From Clostridia bacterium (lineage in GTDB: Bacteria > Bacillota > Clostridia > Christensenellales > Aristaeellaceae): DNA of 9,635 nt. Shown piece by piece: positions 5,471 to 9,635 of the stretch (its first letter is position 1; the number at the start of each line of letters is the position of its first letter). Position numbers and translations under genes: made by a program. Under the pieces are notes generated by a model. The model saw only the letters and a program-made list of their open reading frames with translations. It made no database searches and had not been told where the DNA came from. The DNA lies in contig JAFZLE010000039.1 in the NCBI GenBank assembly GCA_017551645.1, positions 1 to 9,635 on the forward strand, in the 5' to 3' direction.

Positions 5471-6543
5471 GCTCCTCGTTTGGACGTATACTTAAGCTTA
5501 GCATATTCGGTGAGTCCCATTCACCCGCCGTGGGCGGAGTGCTGGAAGGTCTGCCTGCGGGTTCTCCCATCGACCTGCACAAGCTGCGCTCGTTCGTGCT
5601 AAGGCGCGCGCCCGGCGCGCAGGCGGCTTCCACATCCCGTAAGGAGACTGACGAGATCGAGTTCCTGAGCGGGCTGTTAAACGGGAAGACTACGGGCACT
5701 CCACTTTCGTTCATCATCCGCAACACTGACATCAGGCGCGATGATTACTCCAAAACAGCGTCAGTACCGCGCCCGGGGCACGCCGATTACACGGGCACGG
5801 CCAAGTATTTCGGATGCAACGACCATTCCGGCGGCGGACATTTTTCCGGCAGGCTGACAGCGCCGTTATGCTGCGCGGGCGGCATCGCCCTCCAGCAGCT
5901 TGATTGCGAGAATATACGTGTAAATGCGAGGATCGTCCGCGTAGGCTCCGTTACGGATGATTCCGAGTTCACAGAGGATGTCAGCGGCAAAGCGTTCCCC
6001 GCCGTGTCAGACGCCGCCGGCTCAAAAATGCTCGAAGCGATCGGGCAGGCAAGAGCGGAAGGCGACAGCCTGGGCGGCATAATAGAATGCGTTATGTACG
6101 GGCTTCCCGCCGGACTTGGAGATCCCATGTTCCACGGGCTGGAAAACACGATCTCACAGGCAGTATTCGCCATACCCGCCGTGAAAGGCGTAGAATTCGG
6201 CGACGGGTTCGCGCTGTCGGGTCTGACAGGCAGCCGGGCAAACGACGCGTTCTGCGCCAATAACGGCAGCATCTCCCATTTAAGCAACCACGCCGGCGGG
6301 ATCAACGGCGGCATCAGCAACGACATGCCCGTAGTGTTGCGGGTCGCCGTAAAGCCCACGCCTTCCATAGCTTTGCCGCAGCGCAGTGTCGATATGGAAA
6401 GCATGGCGGATACCATATTGAGCATTTCCGGCAGGCATGACGCCTGTATAGTTCCCCGGGCCGTCCCCTGTGTAGAAGCCGCCTGCGCGCTCGCGATACT
6501 GGACGCGGTACTCTTGAGAAGGAGCGAAGTATATGGACATTAA
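5467..6543 (+). CDS. aroC: chorismate synthase
   Basis: The 358-residue protein catalyses trans-1,4 elimination of phosphate from EPSP to give chorismate, step 7, and needs reduced FMN. Seen are FGESHSPAVGG (14-24, His18), RPGHADYTGTAKY (102-114, His105), DHSGGGHFSGRLTA (119-132), EGDSLGG (198-204), NHAGGINGGISN (274-285) and the C-terminal signature GRHDACIVPRAVPCVEA (322-338). No flavin reductase domain or neighbour is visible, so FMN reduction must be supplied elsewhere. GGAGG (5455-5459) lies 7 nt before an ATG that overlaps the aroA stop as ATGA. The 3' end overlaps pheA by 11 nt. Confidence 0.97.
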   Translation: MSSSFGRILKLSIFGESHSPAVGGVLEGLPAGSPIDLHKLRSFVLRRAPGAQAASTSRKETDEIEFLSGLLNGKTTGTPLSFIIRNTDIRRDDYSKTASVPRPGHADYTGTAKYFGCNDHSGGGHFSGRLTAPLCCAGGIALQQLDCENIRVNARIVRVGSVTDDSEFTEDVSGKAFPAVSDAAGSKMLEAIGQARAEGDSLGGIIECVMYGLPAGLGDPMFHGLENTISQAVFAIPAVKGVEFGDGFALSGLTGSRANDAFCANNGSISHLSNHAGGINGGISNDMPVVLRVAVKPTPSIALPQRSVDMESMADTILSISGRHDACIVPRAVPCVEAACALAILDAVLLRRSEVYGH

Positions 6544-7675
6544 AGACCTGAGAGCCCGTATGGACGAAATAGACTCAAGGCTGCTTGACGCTTTTGAGGA
6601 ACGCATGAAGCTGAGCGGCGAGATCGCCGAGTACAAGAAGCTCAATTCGATACCGATATTCGACCTGGGCAGGGAGCGCGAGAAGCTGACCGCCGTGGCG
6701 GACAAGGTCGATCCCGCGTTCAGGGATTATTCCGTACTGCTGTACCATCAGCTTTTCGAATTCAGTAAAAGCTATCAGTCCAGCCTGACGATGCCGCCCT
6801 CTCCTCTGGCGGAACAGATCTCAAGGGCAATAGAAAACACCCCCCGTGAGTTCCCCGAGTACGCCCACGTGGCGTGCCAGGGCACCGAAGGCGCCAACAG
6901 CCAACTGGCGGCTGACAAACTGTTCGCCCACGCGAGCATAATGTATCTGAGCAGTTTCGAAGCCGTATTCAACGCCGTAAAGCAGGGGCTGTGCCGATAT
7001 GCGGTCATACCCGTGGAAAACTCCACCGCAGGTACCGTCAACCGTGTATACGACCTTATGACCGAGCACGATTTCTACATCGTGAGGAGCCTGCGCCTGA
7101 AGGTGGATCACAACCTTCTGGCCAAACCCGGAGTAAAGCTTTCGGACATAAAGGAGATATATTCCCACGAGCAGGCGCTCAGTCAGTCCTCAAAATTCCT
7201 GTCCAAACTTCACGGTGTGAAGCTTATCCCCTGCGAGAACACCGCTGTCGCCGCAAAACGCGTAAAGGATAGCGACGACCCCGCAGTAGCCTGCGTGTCT
7301 TCCGCGGAGTGCGTCAAGCTTTACGGCCTAAGCAATCTGGCCCCGTCCATACAGAACAACGACAACAATTATACCCGCTTCATCTGCATCTCCAAGGAGC
7401 TGGAGATATATCCCGGTGCCAACCGCACCAGCGTAATGCTGACCCTGCCGCACGAGCCCGGAGCCCTGTACAAGCTGCTAAGCCGCCTGTACTCGCTGAA
7501 TATCAACCTTATCAAGCTTGAGAGCCGTCCCCTGCCCAAGCGGGATTTTGAGTACATGTTCTATTTCGACCTGGAGACCAGCGTGTATTCCTCCCGCCTC
7601 AAACAGCTTATGGGCGAACTGCCAAACAGCCTGCAAAGCTTCAAATACCTGGGAAGCTATACCGAACTGTTATGA
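6533..7675 (+). CDS. pheA: bifunctional chorismate mutase / prephenate dehydratase (P-protein)
   Basis: The 380-residue protein converts chorismate to prephenate and then phenylpyruvate, the Phe branch. An AroQ-type helical mutase domain spans about 1-85, with Arg7, Arg24, Lys35, Asp44, Arg47 and Glu48 spaced as the catalytic residues of the E. coli mutase. The dehydratase domain (about 110-290) shows ACQGTEGANSQ (114-124), VENSTAGTVN (161-170) and the catalytic YTRF (280-283). A C-terminal ACT domain (about 296-380) has EPGALYKLL (308-316) and LESRP (329-333), the motifs tied to Phe binding and feedback inhibition. AAGGAG (6519-6524) lies 8 nt before the ATG. Asn122 stands where many dehydratases have Tyr or Phe. 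It overlaps both neighbours, so it is embedded in the chorismate operon. Confidence 0.95.
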   Translation: MDIKDLRARMDEIDSRLLDAFEERMKLSGEIAEYKKLNSIPIFDLGREREKLTAVADKVDPAFRDYSVLLYHQLFEFSKSYQSSLTMPPSPLAEQISRAIENTPREFPEYAHVACQGTEGANSQLAADKLFAHASIMYLSSFEAVFNAVKQGLCRYAVIPVENSTAGTVNRVYDLMTEHDFYIVRSLRLKVDHNLLAKPGVKLSDIKEIYSHEQALSQSSKFLSKLHGVKLIPCENTAVAAKRVKDSDDPAVACVSSAECVKLYGLSNLAPSIQNNDNNYTRFICISKELEIYPGANRTSVMLTLPHEPGALYKLLSRLYSLNINLIKLESRPLPKRDFEYMFYFDLETSVYSSRLKQLMGELPNSLQSFKYLGSYTELL

Positions 7676-8913
7676 CGAAACATTTCGCGCTGCTGGGCGA
7701 GCACCTTGCCCACAGCTTTTCCCCGCAGATACACGCCGCTTTCGGCGCTTACGAATATACGCTGCTTGAATGTGCAAAGACCGAGCTCGGCCGTCTGATG
7801 CATGACGGAAGCTACGACGGTTTCAACGTCACCATCCCCTACAAAAAAGACGTCGTGCCGTTTCTTGACGATCTGAGCGACAGGGCAAAAAGCACTGGCA
7901 GCGTGAATACCATCGTAAGGCAGGCGGACGGAAAGCTCTGGGGAGACAACACCGATGTGGCGGGCTTTACCGCGCAGCTCGCAAAGAGCAATATCGACGT
8001 GCGCGGCAAAAAGGCACTGGTGCTTGGCAGCGGCGGCGCGGGCTCAGCTGCGATGTACGCGCTTAAGCTGCTGGGTGCGGACGCGATAACCATTTCACGA
8101 AGCGGAGAAAACAATTACTCAAACATCGGCAAGCATCTTGACGCGGCTGTCATAGTCAACGCCACGCCGGTAGGCATGTTTCCGAACAACGGCTTTTCTC
8201 CCCTGTCTCTTGCCCCTTTCAGGCGGCTTGAATTCATGTTCGACCTTATCTACAATCCGGCGCGCACTTCCCTGCTGCTGGAAGCTGAACAGCTGGGCAT
8301 CCCCTGCGCAAACGGTCTATATATGCTCGTAAAACAGGCGGCAGAGGGGTCAAAGCTGTTTACCGGCAAAGCAGTGGATGACGTGACCGTCTCACGCGTC
8401 TGCCGGGAACTGGCGTTTGCGAACGCGAATATAGTGCTTGTGGGCATGCCGGGATGCGGAAAAAGCACGCTGGCCCGTAACCTCGGGCAGAAACTTAGCA
8501 GAAAATTCATTGACTCAGACAAAGAAATTGAATTAAAATACGGCATGACGCCCGCTCAGATGATCACTTCCCGCGGCGAAGCCTGTTTCAGGCAGATCGA
8601 ACTGGAAACCCTCAGGGAAGCGGGCAGACAGACCGGCGTGATAATCTCGACCGGCGGCGGCTGTGTCGAAACGCCCGAGGCATATCCCGCGCTTAAACAA
8701 AACGGGCTCATACTCTGGCTGAAAAGGGACCTTAACGCCCTGTCCACATGCGGACGTCCGCTCAGTTCCAGCATCGGGGTAGACGAGCTGTACCGCCGCA
8801 GAAAACCAAAATACGCCCTGTTCGCCGACGCGGAGGTCCATGTATGCCGGGACAGGAACGACACCCTCAAAAACGCGTTTGAAGCGATCGACGCATTAAA
8901 GGAACGGCTATGA
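7672..8913 (+). CDS. aroE-aroK: fused shikimate dehydrogenase - shikimate kinase
   Basis: A single 413-codon frame joins two consecutive pathway enzymes, steps 4 and 5. The dehydrogenase part (about 1-248) shows HSFSP (14-18), FNVTIPYKK (51-59, catalytic Lys58), GDNTDVAGF (91-99, catalytic Asp95), the NADP loop GSGGAGSAA (119-127) with SRSG (142-145), NATPVGM (163-169) and YMLVKQAAE (217-225). The kinase part (about 252-413) shows the Walker A GMPGCGKST (258-266), DSD (281-283), RGEACFRQIE (301-310), STGGG (326-330) and the lid GRPL (361-364). The junction LAFANANIVLVG has almost no linker. Both active sites look intact, so the product should reduce dehydroshikimate and phosphorylate shikimate in the cytosol. 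The start shares ATGA with the pheA stop, and no strong ribosome binding site is seen, which suggests translational coupling. Confidence 0.94.
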   Translation: MTKHFALLGEHLAHSFSPQIHAAFGAYEYTLLECAKTELGRLMHDGSYDGFNVTIPYKKDVVPFLDDLSDRAKSTGSVNTIVRQADGKLWGDNTDVAGFTAQLAKSNIDVRGKKALVLGSGGAGSAAMYALKLLGADAITISRSGENNYSNIGKHLDAAVIVNATPVGMFPNNGFSPLSLAPFRRLEFMFDLIYNPARTSLLLEAEQLGIPCANGLYMLVKQAAEGSKLFTGKAVDDVTVSRVCRELAFANANIVLVGMPGCGKSTLARNLGQKLSRKFIDSDKEIELKYGMTPAQMITSRGEACFRQIELETLREAGRQTGVIISTGGGCVETPEAYPALKQNGLILWLKRDLNALSTCGRPLSSSIGVDELYRRRKPKYALFADAEVHVCRDRNDTLKNAFEAIDALKERL

Positions 8914-9347
8914 GGATACTTGTGATAAACGGGCCCAATCTTAACCTCTTGGGCATGAGGGAGCCCGGGATCTACGGCAAGCGGGATTACGCCGCGCTGT
9001 GCGATTTCATACGCGAATGCGCCCGGAGTCTCAATATCGAGGTGGAACTGTTCCAGAGCAATCACGAAGGCGCGATAGTGGACAAGATACAATCCGCCCT
9101 GAACGGATTTGACGGAATACTCATCAATCCTGCGGCGTATACCCACACCTCTGTGGCCATACTGGACGCGCTGAGCGCCGTAAACCTGCCCACAGCGGAA
9201 GTCCATTTAAGCGATATCAGCCGGCGCGAAGAGTTCAGGAAGTTTTCATACGTTTCCCTGTACGCTCAGAAAACGATCTGCGGCAAAGGTTTTGACGGTT
9301 ACTCGGAAGGCCTGTCCTTCCTTAAACAATACATCAAAAACGCATAG
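8910..9347 (+). CDS. aroQ: type II 3-dehydroquinate dehydratase
   Basis: The 145-residue protein has the length of the dodecameric type II enzymes, which dehydrate 3-dehydroquinate to 3-dehydroshikimate, step 3. Seen are the start RILVINGPNLNLLG (2-15), Arg17 and the catalytic Tyr22 in EPGIYG, LINPAAYTHTSVAI (71-84, Asn73, His79), Asp86, and EVHLSDISRREEFR (97-110, Glu97, His99, Arg106, Arg110). The motif usually reads SNIxxRE, so Asp102 replaces Asn, a mild variation. AAGGAA lies upstream of an ATG that overlaps the aroE-aroK stop as ATGA. It supplies the only chorismate-pathway step otherwise missing from the operon and appears to be the last gene of the tight cluster. Confidence 0.96.
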   Translation: MRILVINGPNLNLLGMREPGIYGKRDYAALCDFIRECARSLNIEVELFQSNHEGAIVDKIQSALNGFDGILINPAAYTHTSVAILDALSAVNLPTAEVHLSDISRREEFRKFSYVSLYAQKTICGKGFDGYSEGLSFLKQYIKNA

Positions 9348-9357
9348 GAGGTGTGAT

Positions 9358-9474
9358 ATGGTACCGTTGACCAAACGATGGCGCGTCCGCGCCAGCTATA
9401 ATGACGATAACCGGCGGGCCACGTTAATCAATACATTCATTTTCAATACAGAAAGGAATAACGATCATGAGTAA
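9358..9474 (+). CDS. possible 38-residue small ORF before trpB2
   Basis: A very strong AGGAGGTG (9346-9353, overlapping the aroQ stop) lies 4 nt before an ATG that opens a 38-codon frame beginning MVPLTKRWRVRAS and ending at TAA 9472-9474, 8 nt into the next gene. The peptide is basic at the start, has a single Trp followed by Arg-Val-Arg, and shows no signal peptide, membrane segment or known domain. It may be a real small protein, a leader that couples translation to trpB2, or a chance frame behind a fortuitous ribosome site. The strong ribosome site is the main argument for translation. I do not recognise it. Confidence 0.35.
   Translation: MVPLTKRWRVRASYNDDNRRATLINTFIFNTERNNDHE
9379..9402 (+). 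promoter_or_regulatory. GC-rich palindrome plus TATAAT box upstream of trpB2
   Basis: TGGCGCG (9379-9385), TC, CGCGCCA (9388-9394) is a perfect 7-bp inverted repeat. As RNA it can form a six-pair hairpin with a GTCC loop. Three bases on lies a perfect TATAAT (9397-9402). A TTGACC (9367-9372) lies upstream, but the spacing is 24 nt, too long for a standard promoter, and no other -35 was seen. No T-run follows the hairpin, so it is not a terminator. It may be an activator-dependent promoter, an operator or an RNA processing hairpin for trpB2; the evidence is thin. Confidence 0.35.
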
Positions 9475-9635
9475 CATACCGTACAAAATATATCTGAGCG
9501 AAGACGAGATGCCCAAAGCGTGGTATAACCTGAGGGCGGACATGATAAACAAGCCCGCGCCGCTGCTCAATCCCAGCAACGGCCAGCCCATGAAGGCCGA
9601 AGAACTGGAAGGCGTGTTCTGCTCCGACCTGGTCA
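9467..9635 (+). CDS. trpB: TrpB2-type tryptophan synthase beta chain (N-terminus only)
   Basis: The first 56 codons of a gene that runs off the right edge. The start MSNIPYKIYLSEDEMPKAWY, then LRADM, KPAPLLNP, an EELEGVF element and SDLV, is typical of the pyridoxal-phosphate TrpB2 group, which condenses indole with serine to make tryptophan. The catalytic lysine and phosphate-binding region lie beyond the window, so activity cannot be judged. AAAGGA (9453-9458) lies 8 nt before the ATG. It follows aroQ by 119 nt on the same strand, so it could be transcribed with the chorismate operon or from its own promoter. TrpB2 proteins often occur without an adjacent trpA; whether that holds here cannot be seen. 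Confidence 0.85.
   Translation, partial: MSNIPYKIYLSEDEMPKAWYNLRADMINKPAPLLNPSNGQPMKAEELEGVFCSDLV

Noticed and set aside
4186..5520. Long minus-strand frames opposite aroA (4186-4860 and 4867-5520).
   Set aside because: They are Ser/Arg-rich shadow frames of the plus-strand EPSP synthase, without ribosome sites or motifs.

Overview
The window suggests an anaerobic Firmicute of the Clostridia, probably a gut-type Oscillospiraceae or Christensenellales relative. The grounds are strong AGGAGG-type ribosome binding sites, an ECF-type BioY, a DegV protein, a type I-beta DAHP synthase with an N-terminal regulatory domain, a type II dehydroquinase and a TrpB2-type tryptophan synthase. The taxonomic placement is inference from protein style and gene content.

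Left arm (1-1841, minus strand): three tightly packed genes read leftward in the order degV-family (945-1841), bioY (390-941) and a short secreted protein that runs off the left edge (1-378). They look like one transcription unit.

Centre (1842-2150): this 309-base divergent control region is densely packed. Two predicted sigma-70-type promoters, one per strand, are exact positional mirror images around base 1934. Both -10 boxes lie inside a near-perfect 35-bp palindrome (1917-1951). Rightward, the transcript then carries a 25-codon leader peptide rich in Trp, Phe and Tyr (2000-2077) and a rho-independent terminator (2100-2139) that ends just before the DAHP synthase ribosome binding site. This is the layout of a ribosome-mediated transcription attenuator sensing aromatic aminoacyl-tRNA.

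Right arm (2151-9347, plus strand): seven genes with a 7-nt gap or overlapping ends encode all seven steps from PEP plus erythrose-4-phosphate to chorismate, and then phenylpyruvate. They are DAHP synthase (step 1), aroB (2), aroA (6), aroC (7), chorismate mutase-prephenate dehydratase (Phe branch), a fused aroE-aroK (4 and 5) and type II aroQ (3). No tyrosine-branch dehydrogenase is seen.

Right edge (9348-9635): after a 119-nt interval with a possible 38-codon ORF, a compact GC-rich palindrome and a TATAAT box, the start of a TrpB2-type tryptophan synthase beta gene runs off the window. The region thus couples the common aromatic pathway to Phe and probably Trp synthesis, under one promoter plus leader-peptide control. 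No mobile element, CRISPR array, rRNA or tRNA was seen.
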